The position numbers and the translations under genes were made by a program. A DNA stretch of 64,000 bases. It comes from JAJOKK01 sp965370555 (lineage in GTDB: Bacteria; Bipolaricaulota; Bipolaricaulia; UBA7950; UBA9294). Each line of letters opens with the position of its first letter. Positions within the stretch are counted from its first letter, which is position 1. Positions 35,047-43,923 of this stretch are shown here, one piece after another. The DNA lies in the NCBI GenBank assembly GCA_965370555.1, contig CBDUVB010000002.1, forward strand, positions 96,206 to 160,205, given 5' to 3'. The notes beneath the pieces are model-generated. The model was not told the DNA's origin. It saw only the letters and a program-made list of their open reading frames with translations, and made no database searches.

Positions 35047-36356
35047 TGGAGATCACAGTTGATGGCTTGAAATTCTCCTATAACGGTTCCCCTCTACTCG
35101 ATGGAATCGATCTGAGCGTTCCTAAAGGGGAGGTCCTCGCCATTGTGGGCCCGAATGGATCGGGAAAGACAACGCTCCTTAAGAACGTCTCTGGTATCCT
35201 CTCCCCACAGGCAGGCACGATCTACCTCGATATGACGCGGCTGCCTGAGCTCTCGATCACAGAGCTTGCCCGCCACCTAGCGGTGGTGGAGCAGGAGCGA
35301 GAGATCGGTTTCGATTTCACCGTACGCGAGGTCGTCGCACTGGGACGAATCCCTCATCGGGGACGATTCGCAAGAGAGACCAGGACCGACAAGGAGTGGA
35401 TCGGGAGAGCGATGGAGCTTACCAACGTGGCTCCCTTTACTGAACGCTCCATCCGTGAGCTGTCAGGAGGGGAGAAACAGCGCGTCTTCCTGGCGATGGC
35501 CCTGGCACAGAACCCGCGTGTACTCTTGTTAGACGAGCCGACGACCTACCTTGATATCAACCATCAGCTCCAGATTATGGAGATCGTCCGTCAAGAGGCC
35601 GCAGCCGGTTTAACCGTACTGATGGCCATTCACGACCTCAATCTAGCTGCCCAGTACGCAGATCGGGTGGCTATACTGCACCGAGGACAGCTGTTGGCCG
35701 TCGGTAGACCGGCGGATGTTTTGACAGAGACCAATATCAAGCAAGCATTCCAGACCGATGTGGTCGTAGGGAAAAACCCCGTAACGAATTCCATCTACAT
35801 CAACACAGTCCCCCCAAAGTTAAAAGCCCCGACATTGTTGGGCAAATTGCATATCATCTGCGGGGGAGGAAGCGGCGTAACCGTACTTCACGCACTTGCT
35901 GATAGCTTTTTCTTAAGCGTGGGGGTCGTTTCTCCATTGGACTCCGACTTTCAGGCAGCGCAACACCTAGGCGCCAAGCTCGTGATGGAGGCTCCATTTG
36001 CTCCCATCTCCACAAGAGCGTACGAGGCGAACCTCGCCACGATGCGGTCAAGTGATGGTGTGGTCATCTGCGAGACACCGTTTGGCCCGGGGAATCTGCT
36101 GAACTTGAGCGCCGCCTTGGAGCTAGAGAGCAGGACCAGTATCTACGTTCTCCACCCGGAAGGGATCGAAGAGAGGGATTATACAGGGGGACAAGCGACG
36201 AAACTGATCCGTCGGCTTCTGGGATCCGGCGCCGTTCCAGTAAACGATGTGCGGGAACTTAAAAGGCGTCTCGTTTCAAGGTATCACAACACCGATCGCA
36301 GCGTGAATCGACGGTCACAGTCCTCAAAAGAGCGAGCCCTCAAGGCACCGGGATAA
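35046..36356 (+). CDS. BtuD-like ABC ATPase with C-terminal extra domain
   Basis: A 436-residue protein. Residues 1-250 are a normal ABC ATPase: Walker A IVGPNGSGKTTLLKN near 32-45, signature LSGGEKQR near 137, Walker B VLLLDEPTTYLD near 158. About 265-420 form an added domain (LHIICGGGSGVTVLHALADS; VVICETPFGPGNLLNLSAALE) with a Gly-rich start like a nucleotide- or cofactor-binding fold. I do not recognise it; it is not an obvious CbiZ amidohydrolase. ATG at 35046 overlaps the permease stop. The added domain may bind or sense the imported corrinoid. Confidence 0.85.
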   Translation: MEITVDGLKFSYNGSPLLDGIDLSVPKGEVLAIVGPNGSGKTTLLKNVSGILSPQAGTIYLDMTRLPELSITELARHLAVVEQEREIGFDFTVREVVALGRIPHRGRFARETRTDKEWIGRAMELTNVAPFTERSIRELSGGEKQRVFLAMALAQNPRVLLLDEPTTYLDINHQLQIMEIVRQEAAAGLTVLMAIHDLNLAAQYADRVAILHRGQLLAVGRPADVLTETNIKQAFQTDVVVGKNPVTNSIYINTVPPKLKAPTLLGKLHIICGGGSGVTVLHALADSFFLSVGVVSPLDSDFQAAQHLGAKLVMEAPFAPISTRAYEANLATMRSSDGVVICETPFGPGNLLNLSAALELESRTSIYVLHPEGIEERDYTGGQATKLIRRLLGSGAVPVNDVRELKRRLVSRYHNTDRSVNRRSQSSKERALKAPG

Positions 36357-36460
36357 TAAGGAGACCCAAATATGGGGCCGTATGGACGACCGAGGGCTAG
36401 CGCGCTAACAAGGCAAACGCCTTTGACGGCAGACCACACGTTACAAGGAAGGTCAAGCCC

Positions 36461-36490
36461 TTGGCAGATCGGCTACCCAGAGGGTAGAAT
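36461..36490 (+). promoter_or_regulatory. Promoter giving leaderless rpiR-type mRNA
   Basis: TTGGCA (36461-36466), 18 bases, TAGAAT (36485-36490). The ATG at 36497 lies seven bases past the -10, where transcription should start, and no SD is present. Confidence 0.55.
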
Positions 36491-36496
36491 GGCATT

Positions 36497-37348
36497 ATGA
36501 CAAAGAGACAGAAAGACGTCTTGGCATTGATTAAGTCAATGCCTCTTTCGGATAAGAAGAAACAAGTCGCGAAGTATATCGCAGATAACTATATTGAAGC
36601 GGCTTTTCTTACAGCCGCAGAACTTGCCCGTCGGTCTTCTGTCAGTGAACCAACGGTGATCAGGCTCGCCGTTGATCTTGGTTACGCAGGGTTCCCGGAA
36701 ATGAGGAGTGCTTTACAGGACAAGGTGCAGGGCAAGCTTACTACCCTCAGCCGCCTTAAAGGGAGTCACCGCTTCAAAGCAAGCAAGAATCCTGCCGTCC
36801 AATCCCTGGTTACCGATATGAAGAACTTGGAGAACACGCTGCACAATATTAATGTCCGAACACTGAACCGTGTGGTCAATCAGATTGTGCAGGCGGACAA
36901 GGTGATCATTCTCGGGTATAAGATGTCAAGCTGCCTGGCTCAATTCTTCCAGATGGCCCTCAAGAAGTCGATCGACAACACCATCGCTGTGACAACCAGT
37001 CCTGGACAGTTTCAGGAGGAGTTGGTCTTCACGACAGAAAAATCGGTAGTTATTGCGATCTCCTTTCCTCGCTACACCACCGCGGTTGTCCGGAACTTCC
37101 GTATGGCGAAACAGCAGAGTGTTACAACTATTGCCATCACCGACTCAGAGCTCTCCCCACTGGTCGATCACGCCACCGATTACCTACTAGCCAGGTGTGA
37201 TTTCGTATCGTATATCGACTCGTTCGCCGCGGCGATGTCCCTGCTATGCGCGATTGCGACAGCGGTCAGCATCAAATCAGAGGACGAGACGCTCCCCCGC
37301 CTGGAAGAGCTGGAAGAGCTGTGGGAAAAGAATGAGGTCTTTTTTTAG
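36497..37348 (+). CDS. RpiR/MurR-family transcriptional regulator
   Basis: A 283-residue regulator: an N-terminal HTH_6 domain at about 1-78 (ELARRSSVSEPTVIRLAVDLGYAGFPEMR) and a C-terminal SIS domain (KVIILGYKMSSCLAQFF near 135; FTTEKSVVIAISFPRYT near 175) that usually binds a sugar phosphate. The ATG at 36497 has no SD and sits at the predicted transcription start, so the mRNA is probably leaderless. It precedes the second glutamine synthetase, which has its own promoter-like site. In amino-acid contexts RpiR relatives can sense amino sugars from wall turnover. Confidence 0.88.
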   Translation: MTKRQKDVLALIKSMPLSDKKKQVAKYIADNYIEAAFLTAAELARRSSVSEPTVIRLAVDLGYAGFPEMRSALQDKVQGKLTTLSRLKGSHRFKASKNPAVQSLVTDMKNLENTLHNINVRTLNRVVNQIVQADKVIILGYKMSSCLAQFFQMALKKSIDNTIAVTTSPGQFQEELVFTTEKSVVIAISFPRYTTAVVRNFRMAKQQSVTTIAITDSELSPLVDHATDYLLARCDFVSYIDSFAAAMSLLCAIATAVSIKSEDETLPRLEELEELWEKNEVFF

Positions 37349-37356
37349 CGCTCCTC

Positions 37357-37386
37357 TTGACCGATCCCCCCTCTATGAGGTAGGAT
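37357..37386 (+). promoter_or_regulatory. Promoter of second glutamine synthetase
   Basis: TTGACC (37357-37362), 18 bases, TAGGAT (37381-37386), 68 bases before the start codon. Confidence 0.5.
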
Positions 37387-37454
37387 CCCCTTCATAATGA
37401 GAAGATTTGCATCAATTATTTCTCCGATGGAACTCATCTCAGAAGGGGATGACT

Positions 37455-38813
37455 ATGGCAACAGGTGAGCCAGACCACAGGGACGTATTCCGGCAACTCG
37501 AAGAGCACGATGTCCTATTCATCAACATCCTGTTTACCGATACATTAGGTGAGCTAAAGAGTGTTGAGATTCCCGTTATGCAATTCAAAGGCGCGCTAGG
37601 CACCGGTATCAGCTTCGATGGCTCCTCAATACGAGGCTACGCCGATATCGCTAATGCGGACATGTACTTAAAGCCGGATCTTGCTACCCTTAAGATCTAT
37701 CCATGGCCAACACTGATGGAGTCTCAAGAGGGGAAATATGGCACCGCTGGCGTTATCGCTGATCCCTACACCACTGATGGGACTCCCTCTATCCACAGTC
37801 CTCGCTACATCTTGAAGCGCTTCTTACAGGGAACTGCCAAGCGAGGGCTCACGTTCTTTGTGGGCGTTGAGCCGGAGTTCTTCCTGTTCCCGCAAGGGAA
37901 GATACCGACAAACCGCAGTGAGGTCACCAGTAAATCGGGCTACTTTGCCCTCGTCCCTGGTGATACGGAAGAGGCAGTACGCAAGGAGATAGTTGCCAGT
38001 CTCCTCAAAATGGGGATCCCAATCGAGAAGTCTCACCACGAGATCGAACCGTACATTAACGAGCTGTCGTTTGAGTATGCTGACCCAGTGACGACTGCCG
38101 ATCGTCTCATGATCATCAAGTTCGTTGCCAAGAGCATCGCCGCACAACACGGATTTAAGGCCGTATTTATGCCAAAGCCTATCGCTCGGTTTGCTGCCTG
38201 CGGGATGCATGCTCACATCTCGCTCTTTACCGATGGGGATAACGCCTTTTACGATCCCCAAGACGCGTTGGGGCTCTCACAGTGTGCGCGCTTCTTTATC
38301 GGGGGACTGATCGAGCACATAAGGGCCGTGACAGCGCTGACCAATCCTACGGTCAATTCCTACAAGCGGCTCGTCCCCGGGTTTGAGGCACCGGTAAATA
38401 TTGCATGGGGCCGTAGGAACCGCTCGACCCTCATCCGTATTCCGGCGACCCCCAACCCTGAGAAAGCAACTCGAATTGAGCTGCGCTCCCCTGACCCCTC
38501 TGCTAACCCGTACCTCGCTTTCACCGCGATCCTCGCTGCAGGGATGGATGGGATCGAACGTTCTATCAATCCCCCACAGGCTGTAGAGAAGAACATTTAC
38601 CAGATGAACGATGAAGAGAAAAAAGAGGGGAAAATAGCACCGCTACCCCATTTCCTTGAGCAGACGCTAAGGGCCCTGGAGTCAGACAGTACCATCACAG
38701 AGGCCATCGGGCCGGAGGCAAGCGCATATCTTATCCAGGAAAAATGGAAGGAGATCGCTGCCTTTAACCAGTCAGTGACAGACTGGGAAAGGCAGCAGTA
38801 TCTAGACGTTTAA
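37455..38813 (+). CDS. Glutamine synthetase, GSI-alpha-like
   Basis: A 452-residue GS-fold ligase. It has ISFDGSSIRGYADIANADM near 55, VGVEPEFFLFP, ACGMHAHISLF, NPTVNSYKRLVPGFEAPVNIAWGRRNRS and the GSI-alpha end NIYQMNDEEKKEGKIAPLP. The adenylylation Tyr region of GSI-beta is absent. ATG at 37455 is six bases behind AGAAGGGG. It converges on an MttB gene and the two stops overlap by three bases. GS relatives also make gamma-glutamylmethylamide from methylamine, so in this methylamine-rich region such a role is possible and untested. Confidence 0.88.
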   Translation: MATGEPDHRDVFRQLEEHDVLFINILFTDTLGELKSVEIPVMQFKGALGTGISFDGSSIRGYADIANADMYLKPDLATLKIYPWPTLMESQEGKYGTAGVIADPYTTDGTPSIHSPRYILKRFLQGTAKRGLTFFVGVEPEFFLFPQGKIPTNRSEVTSKSGYFALVPGDTEEAVRKEIVASLLKMGIPIEKSHHEIEPYINELSFEYADPVTTADRLMIIKFVAKSIAAQHGFKAVFMPKPIARFAACGMHAHISLFTDGDNAFYDPQDALGLSQCARFFIGGLIEHIRAVTALTNPTVNSYKRLVPGFEAPVNIAWGRRNRSTLIRIPATPNPEKATRIELRSPDPSANPYLAFTAILAAGMDGIERSINPPQAVEKNIYQMNDEEKKEGKIAPLPHFLEQTLRALESDSTITEAIGPEASAYLIQEKWKEIAAFNQSVTDWERQQYLDV

Positions 38814-40318
38814 CCCTTCGGAGAAGGGCCCACTGCTACCTTCTGTTTGGTGGGCGTTGTGCTCCTGTAGGGCGAAGGAAGGCGAATATCGAACCGCCGA
38901 CGAATCTTCCTATCGATGTTCTCAGGGATAAGCGCAGTGCGCTCCTTACCCAGAATCTCACGAGCAATTTGTCGGGCTCCGTCTCGAACGTTGTCTGCTT
39001 CGCCATTTCGGGCCTGGAGATGTTTTCGAGTGAGACGTGTCGGTACATAGAATTCATCACTACGAGCGTACTTTATTGTGTGTTTCTGTGTAAGGAAACG
39101 CCCGCCTGGTCCAACTTCCTTGATAACATCAAAGGCCAGGGTATCATCATTCACCTTAATCCCCTGAAGCACGCGCATAGCCATACCGTTAATATCATTG
39201 TCGATGATAAACTGCTCATAGGCAACCGTCATCAACGAGTCAAGAACGCCGGCAGAATGATGAACGTAGTCGCCGCCCGATAACGAAACCTGAAGAATAT
39301 TCTGTGCTTTTTCATAGCCGGCCTGAATATCCGGGAGTTTTGCATCTGCTGCTCCAGCGTCCGCGTAGATGGGAACCTTGATATGTTTGGCAAGCAACAC
39401 CGCCGCTGCGTTCAACATCCCTGCCTCGACCGCTCCTCCAAGGAAACCCATGTTCCACATATCGGCAATGCCAGGAACGATCCCGTACAGAACCCGGGCG
39501 CCAGGAGCGATAATCTGGGAGAGGGCGATCGCAAACAGCTGCTCAGCGTGAGCAAGGCTCAATAATCCAGCCAGGGTAGCTGGAGCCGTCAATCCGGTCA
39601 CCGGAGCGCAGGATAAAGCAATAGGGATACCATTCCTTATGGCTACCTCCGCAATCCTGGCTACTCGTGCATCAAGCTGAAGGGGGCTAATCATACAAGA
39701 GGCAACAAATGAGATGAACGGCCGCATGCGTAGCGTTTCCCGGCTGCCAGCAATCATGGCGGCCATGGTAATAACGTCCTTCACCGCCTGGGGATCGGTT
39801 GCGGATTCCTGAACGTTCTTGGTCGTCCCAGCCAATGCAGAGTAAAAGCTATTAATCGTGCTAATTTCTTTAGGAATGTCATTACAGACAACTGGGCACT
39901 GATAGAAATGAACGTTATCTAAGTGTTCGACCAACCAAGCAAGATCATATTGGTCCTGCAAAGTAGAAGGACGCAGATTCTCCGATTCCAAATCCAGAAC
40001 ACGTACTGCAGCCCCTCCGCTTCCCAGGTGAACGTGGCGATCGCCAACCCACATATCGTTTTCTCGCGTGCGCCCAGCCATCAAGAACTGTGTGGGAGCA
40101 AGCGAGACAAGGTCGTTCACGAGAACGGCTGGAAGACGAACCGTTTGCTTGCTTCGGTCGACTGAGGCACCAACGCGGCGAAAGAAATTTAAATAGCGCT
40201 CATCTTTTACGGATATCCCGACTTCCTCAAGGATGCGCAGGGATGTCTTGTGAATCTGCTCGACCTTTTTCGTGCTGAGAAGGCGCAGTTTTCGTCCCTG
40301 CAAACCTTTTTGCGGCAT
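38810..40318 (-). CDS. MttB-family methyltransferase, MtgB-like subgroup
   Basis: A 502-residue non-pyrrolysine MttB homologue with VHLGSGGAAVRVLDLES near 110, the subgroup signature shared with the protein at 13475-14929. The pyrrolysine position is Ala (AGAADAKLPDIQAGYEK). ATG at 40318 follows AGAGGGAAG. It has its own promoter at 40387-40415 and no corrinoid protein beside it, so it must borrow one; the nearest is at 41973-42614. Its C-terminus overlaps the convergent glutamine synthetase stop. The substrate is unknown; it may be the same as, or a homologue of, that of the 13475 enzyme. Confidence 0.9.
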   Translation of the reverse strand: MPQKGLQGRKLRLLSTKKVEQIHKTSLRILEEVGISVKDERYLNFFRRVGASVDRSKQTVRLPAVLVNDLVSLAPTQFLMAGRTRENDMWVGDRHVHLGSGGAAVRVLDLESENLRPSTLQDQYDLAWLVEHLDNVHFYQCPVVCNDIPKEISTINSFYSALAGTTKNVQESATDPQAVKDVITMAAMIAGSRETLRMRPFISFVASCMISPLQLDARVARIAEVAIRNGIPIALSCAPVTGLTAPATLAGLLSLAHAEQLFAIALSQIIAPGARVLYGIVPGIADMWNMGFLGGAVEAGMLNAAAVLLAKHIKVPIYADAGAADAKLPDIQAGYEKAQNILQVSLSGGDYVHHSAGVLDSLMTVAYEQFIIDNDINGMAMRVLQGIKVNDDTLAFDVIKEVGPGGRFLTQKHTIKYARSDEFYVPTRLTRKHLQARNGEADNVRDGARQIAREILGKERTALIPENIDRKIRRRFDIRLPSPYRSTTPTKQKVAVGPSPKG

Positions 40319-40386
40319 GTTCTTCCCTCTTTGCGCAGAATCCCTCGCTGCGCCACTCGCTTCTCATCAACGAACGAGCGAACAGC

Positions 40387-40415
40387 ATTATAGAGCCAGT
40401 CTCTCGGTCTAACAA
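40387..40415 (-). promoter_or_regulatory. Promoter of MttB homologue at 38.8-40.3 kb
   Basis: Minus strand: TTGTTA (40410-40415), 17 bases, TATAAT (40387-40392), giving a leader of about 60 bases. Confidence 0.65.
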
Positions 40416-40517
40416 GACTTATTTGAAAAACCGGCAAGACATTTATCACCAAATTCAGGCAACTCGCTGTCCTAATCCTTGGAGAAGGCTAGGGGCTGAT
40501 TTCTTGCATTCTGCGCG

Positions 40518-41012
40518 TTATACCACCGTAAATGTCGAACGGTAAAGACTTTCAATCTCGCTCGGCTCGGGATGGCGCGGGTTGCTCTTGGCGTTGATGT
40601 TTGTTGCTGCCCGGTTTGACATGATCTCAAGGTCGCTCTCACGAACGGTGATCACTTCATCAGCGAGGCCATACCTTCGATCGATATCCACAAGAACCTC
40701 TTGGAAGGTCGTTTCACTCAGAGAATCGAGCTTTGTGCGCTTCTCTCCCGGTATTTCGGGAAGGTTGAAAGCAAAGACAGGGGCTAGCAGTTTAGCGTTG
40801 GTGAGCCCATGGGGTGTGTCATAGAACCCGCTTACCTGGTGCGACATAGCGTGGATCAATCCCAAGCCCACATGCTGCATCGCCGCCCCGGCGAGCAGAC
40901 TGGCCAGGGCCATACCTTCCCGCGCCGCAAGGTTATCACCGTGGTTAACCGCACGGTCCAAGCTTTCGAGAACGAGTCTAATTGCTATCAATACGAATAG
41001 ATTTCGTTATTA
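40518..41012 (-). pseudogene. Truncated copy of iron-containing alcohol dehydrogenase
   Basis: Only the last 157 residues remain of an iron-type alcohol dehydrogenase. The segment is a near copy of the 3' part of the intact gene at 50591-51727: AGAAMQxVGLGLIHAMSHQVSGFYDTPHG is visible in both, split here to its ends. DNA likeness runs from about 40518 to about 41012 and stops 13 bases short of the panB stop. The NAD-binding half and part of the metal site are missing, so it cannot be active. A recent local duplication or recombination is the likely origin. Confidence 0.9.
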
Positions 41013-41024
41013 CAAGAAAAGCAG

Positions 41025-41888
41025 TCACTTATATTCCTTGATCAGCTTCTTAAACTTCTCGTTCTCCCCTTTCAGCATATGATAGCAGTGCTCGTCAGAT
41101 GGAAAGGCACCTGCTTTGACCTCCTTGATATATTCAGTCATTGCGCTGGTGATAACTTCAGCGATGTTGGCGTACTTTTTGACGAATTTTGGTGTAAACG
41201 CCTGAAACTGTCCAATTAGATCAGAGACGATCAACAACTGGCCGTCGCAGTCCGGGCCGGCACCAATGCTTAACACTGGGATGGAAAGTTTCTTAGAGAT
41301 GAAACCTGTAACCTCCGGGGGCACAGCCTCCAATAGAAGCAACTGCGCACCGGCTTCTTCGATTGCCAGGGCATCTTCAACTAAAAGCTTCGCTGAGGCG
41401 ACCGTGCGGCCCTGCGCCTTATGGCCACCGAGCTGGCCAGAGCTCTGCGGGGTGAGCCCGATGTGTCCACAGACGACGATCCCCGCGGCCAGGATGGCCT
41501 TGATGCGACTTACTACCCGTACCCCTCCCTCCAGTTTAATCGCGTCTACTCCTGCTTCTTTCAGGAACCGCCCAGCATTTCTTACAGCGTCTTCATCGCT
41601 TGCCTGATAGCTCATGAACGGCATGTCACCCATAACAAAGGCCATCGGCGCAGCACGCCGCACTGCTTCAGAGTGAACAATGCACTGGTCCATTGTCACT
41701 GGGATAGTCCCTTCGTAGCCATAGACGCACATCCCTAGGGAGTCTCCAACCAGGAGCATATCCATTCCCGCGGCCTCAGCGAACTGAGCCGTGGGGTAGT
41801 CATAGGCGGTCAGCCAGGTGATCTTTTCTCCGCGTTTCTTCATCGCCTGAAGCGTCTTGATCGTTACCTTTTTGCGAGTTTCACCCAT
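41025..41888 (-). CDS. panB: 3-methyl-2-oxobutanoate hydroxymethyltransferase
   Basis: PanB adds a hydroxymethyl group from 5,10-methylene-THF to 2-oxoisovalerate in pantothenate synthesis. The 287-residue protein has TAYDYPTAQFAEAAGMD near 28-44, LLVGDSLGMCVYG with the metal-binding Asp, KLEGGVRVV near 118 and GHIGLTPQS near 136, all typical. It ends an operon with a racemase, two MttB genes, an aminotransferase and a corrinoid protein; no panC or panD is here. Either folate C1 units from demethylation are drawn into CoA synthesis or it acts on a related oxo acid made by the aminotransferase. Confidence 0.92.
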   Translation of the reverse strand: MGETRKKVTIKTLQAMKKRGEKITWLTAYDYPTAQFAEAAGMDMLLVGDSLGMCVYGYEGTIPVTMDQCIVHSEAVRRAAPMAFVMGDMPFMSYQASDEDAVRNAGRFLKEAGVDAIKLEGGVRVVSRIKAILAAGIVVCGHIGLTPQSSGQLGGHKAQGRTVASAKLLVEDALAIEEAGAQLLLLEAVPPEVTGFISKKLSIPVLSIGAGPDCDGQLLIVSDLIGQFQAFTPKFVKKYANIAEVITSAMTEYIKEVKAGAFPSDEHCYHMLKGENEKFKKLIKEYK

Positions 41889-41972
41889 TATTATCTACTC
41901 CCCTTTTCATTAAGAAATAACAAGCAACCTTTGCTTAGTAAAAACGCTGGTTTCCTCCTCATTATGAACAGT

Positions 41973-42614
41973 TCATACTAGAGATTTTGCCAGCTTAGTC
42001 GCGCTGGCTGCATCAGGCGCGTAACCATCGGCACCGATCTTATCAGCGTATCCTTGAGTGACCGGAGCTCCTCCAATGATGACCTTGACACTATCGCGCA
42101 AGCCGGCCTGTTGAAGCGCATCGATGACCTCTGGCATGTGGATCATTGTCGTCGTCAACAGCGCGGACATACCAACGATATCGGGCTCATGTTCCTTCGC
42201 CGCCTTGACAAACTCCTCGGCCGCTATTTCTGCCCCGAGGTTTATTACTTCAAAGCCCGCTCCTTCGAGCATCATCGCCACAAGGTCCTTGCCGATATCG
42301 TGCAGGTCTCCCTCAACGGTACCGATGACGACCTTGCCGCGCGCCTTTACACCAGCCTCAACCAAAAGCGGCTTGAGGACTGCCACGGAACCTTTCATCG
42401 TCTCGGCTGAGATGAGCATCTCGGGAACATACCGGTCTCCCCTCTCGTATTCTTCACCAACGATATCCATCGCTGGGGTCAATGCCTGATCGAGTATTTC
42501 ACGTGCCCCAATACCCTGTGCCAACGCCTGCTTCGTCAGCTCAGCGATACCTTCCATCTCCCCAGCTAGTACCGTCTGTTTAACCCTCTTTAACAACGCT
42601 TCTTGATCTACCAC
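41973..42614 (-). CDS. Corrinoid protein, MtgC/MtbC-like (copy 2)
   Basis: A 213-residue methyl-carrying corrinoid protein. It has the helical cap and a B12 domain with D103-x-H105-x-x-G108 (GDLHDIG). By eye about nine in ten residues match copy 1 at 12040-12663; changes are mostly conservative. It lies behind an aminotransferase and two MttB genes and is the likely acceptor for those MttB enzymes. No MtgA-type or RACo gene lies beside it, so those of the 10-13 kb cassette probably serve both. Confidence 0.93.
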   Translation of the reverse strand: MVDQEALLKRVKQTVLAGEMEGIAELTKQALAQGIGAREILDQALTPAMDIVGEEYERGDRYVPEMLISAETMKGSVAVLKPLLVEAGVKARGKVVIGTVEGDLHDIGKDLVAMMLEGAGFEVINLGAEIAAEEFVKAAKEHEPDIVGMSALLTTTMIHMPEVIDALQQAGLRDSVKVIIGGAPVTQGYADKIGADGYAPDAASATKLAKSLV

Positions 42615-42699
42615 TCGTCTTACCTCCTATATCTTTCTGACTTTAATTTGTTTCCTTCTCTAGTAAGGGACCTTTCTCTTATATAGATGTGCGAGGCAT

Positions 42700-43881
42700 C
42701 TATCTTGTGTGTATTCCTAATTGCTTCAGGACTTGCGCGATACGATCCAGTGCCTCGTTGATCTTCGTCAGAGAAGTTGCATAACAGAGGCGCAAATATC
42801 CCTCGCCCATCTCGCCAAAAGCCGTCCCCGGGAGTAGTGCTACGCCGGCTTCCTCCAATATGTAATCGGCTAATTCATCGACTGGTTTCCCAAATGCCTT
42901 CACATTCGGGAATACATAGAAGGCACCATCAGGTCTCTGGCAGCGGACACCGGGTATATTACGCAAACCAGCAACGATTGTGTCACGCCGTCTTTTGAAC
43001 TCCGCACGGGCTCTCTCCACCCGCTCTTGAGGACCCCTTAGTGCTTCAATACCGGCATATTGAGTAAAGGTAGCAGTGCAGCCAATCGAGTGGGTCAGCA
43101 GGAGTCCAACCCGCTCGGCCAACTCTGCTGGCATAATCGCATAACCGAGTCGCCAGCCCGTCATCGCGTATGTTTTAGAAAAGCCATCCACAACAATAGT
43201 GCGCTCCTTCATCCCTGGCAGGCTGGCTATACTGACGTAGGGGACACCATCGTAGATCAGGCGGGAGTAAATCTCATCGGAGAGTATCCAACAATCATGA
43301 TCCTCAGCAATGGCAGCAATCCGCTCCAGATCAGATGGTGGCATGATACCGCCGGTGGGGTTTCCAGGGGAGTTCAATACGATCATCCGGGTCCGGTCGC
43401 TGACTAACTCCTCAAGGGCATCCAAATCGACACTAAACCCCTTTTCTTCGCTGAGGGGGACTGGCGCCGGCTTTCCTTCGGCAACCCTGATCATCGATTC
43501 ATAAGTGGGATATCCAGGATTCGGGTAGAGCACCTCATCACCGGACTCGACCAATGCGAGAGTAGGGAAAAAGAGTAAAGGCTTTGCTCCAGGTCCGATA
43601 ACCACTTCCTCGGGCCGAACCTGGAGTCCCCGTCGGTCGTTAACGTCCTCTGCTACCGCCTCACGTAACTCGCTCAAGCCAGGGGACGGATTATAACGGG
43701 TTTTTCCCTCAGTGATGGCTCGAATTCCAGCCATGGCAACGTTAGGAAAGGTCTGAAAATCGGGTTGTCCGATCTCCAAATGAATGATATCCCGTCCTTG
43801 CTGTTCCATCCTCTGGGCCTTAGCCAAGACAGCGTAAGCCCCCTCAGGCTGCAAGTAGCTTGCACGTTCAGTAAAAGACAT
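42700..43881 (-). CDS. Class I PLP aminotransferase
   Basis: A 393-residue fold-type I aminotransferase of the aspartate/alanine group. It shows HLEIGQPDF near 34, YPNPGYPTYES near 119, NSPGNPTGG near 170 and the PLP Lys236 in GFSKTYAMTGWRLGY. ATG at 43881 follows GGAGGAG. It stands between an MttB gene and a corrinoid gene, so it probably removes the amino group from the demethylated amino acid. The substrate cannot be told by eye; aspartate, alanine or a branched oxo-acid partner are all possible. Confidence 0.9.
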   Translation of the reverse strand: MSFTERASYLQPEGAYAVLAKAQRMEQQGRDIIHLEIGQPDFQTFPNVAMAGIRAITEGKTRYNPSPGLSELREAVAEDVNDRRGLQVRPEEVVIGPGAKPLLFFPTLALVESGDEVLYPNPGYPTYESMIRVAEGKPAPVPLSEEKGFSVDLDALEELVSDRTRMIVLNSPGNPTGGIMPPSDLERIAAIAEDHDCWILSDEIYSRLIYDGVPYVSIASLPGMKERTIVVDGFSKTYAMTGWRLGYAIMPAELAERVGLLLTHSIGCTATFTQYAGIEALRGPQERVERARAEFKRRRDTIVAGLRNIPGVRCQRPDGAFYVFPNVKAFGKPVDELADYILEEAGVALLPGTAFGEMGEGYLRLCYATSLTKINEALDRIAQVLKQLGIHTR

Positions 43882-43923
43882 TGGCTCTCCTCCTCTGATG
43901 ATCCTTTTCTCGACAGGACCCCT

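Noticed and set aside
36380..36440. Small palindromes (TAGCGCGCTA, AAGGC-GCCTT) after the BtuD-like gene as a terminator
   Set aside because: Stems are short and the T-run is weak; not convincing.
38815..38829. CCCTTC-GAAGGG hairpin as a bidirectional terminator between convergent genes
   Set aside because: It lies inside the MttB coding end and has no T-run on either strand.
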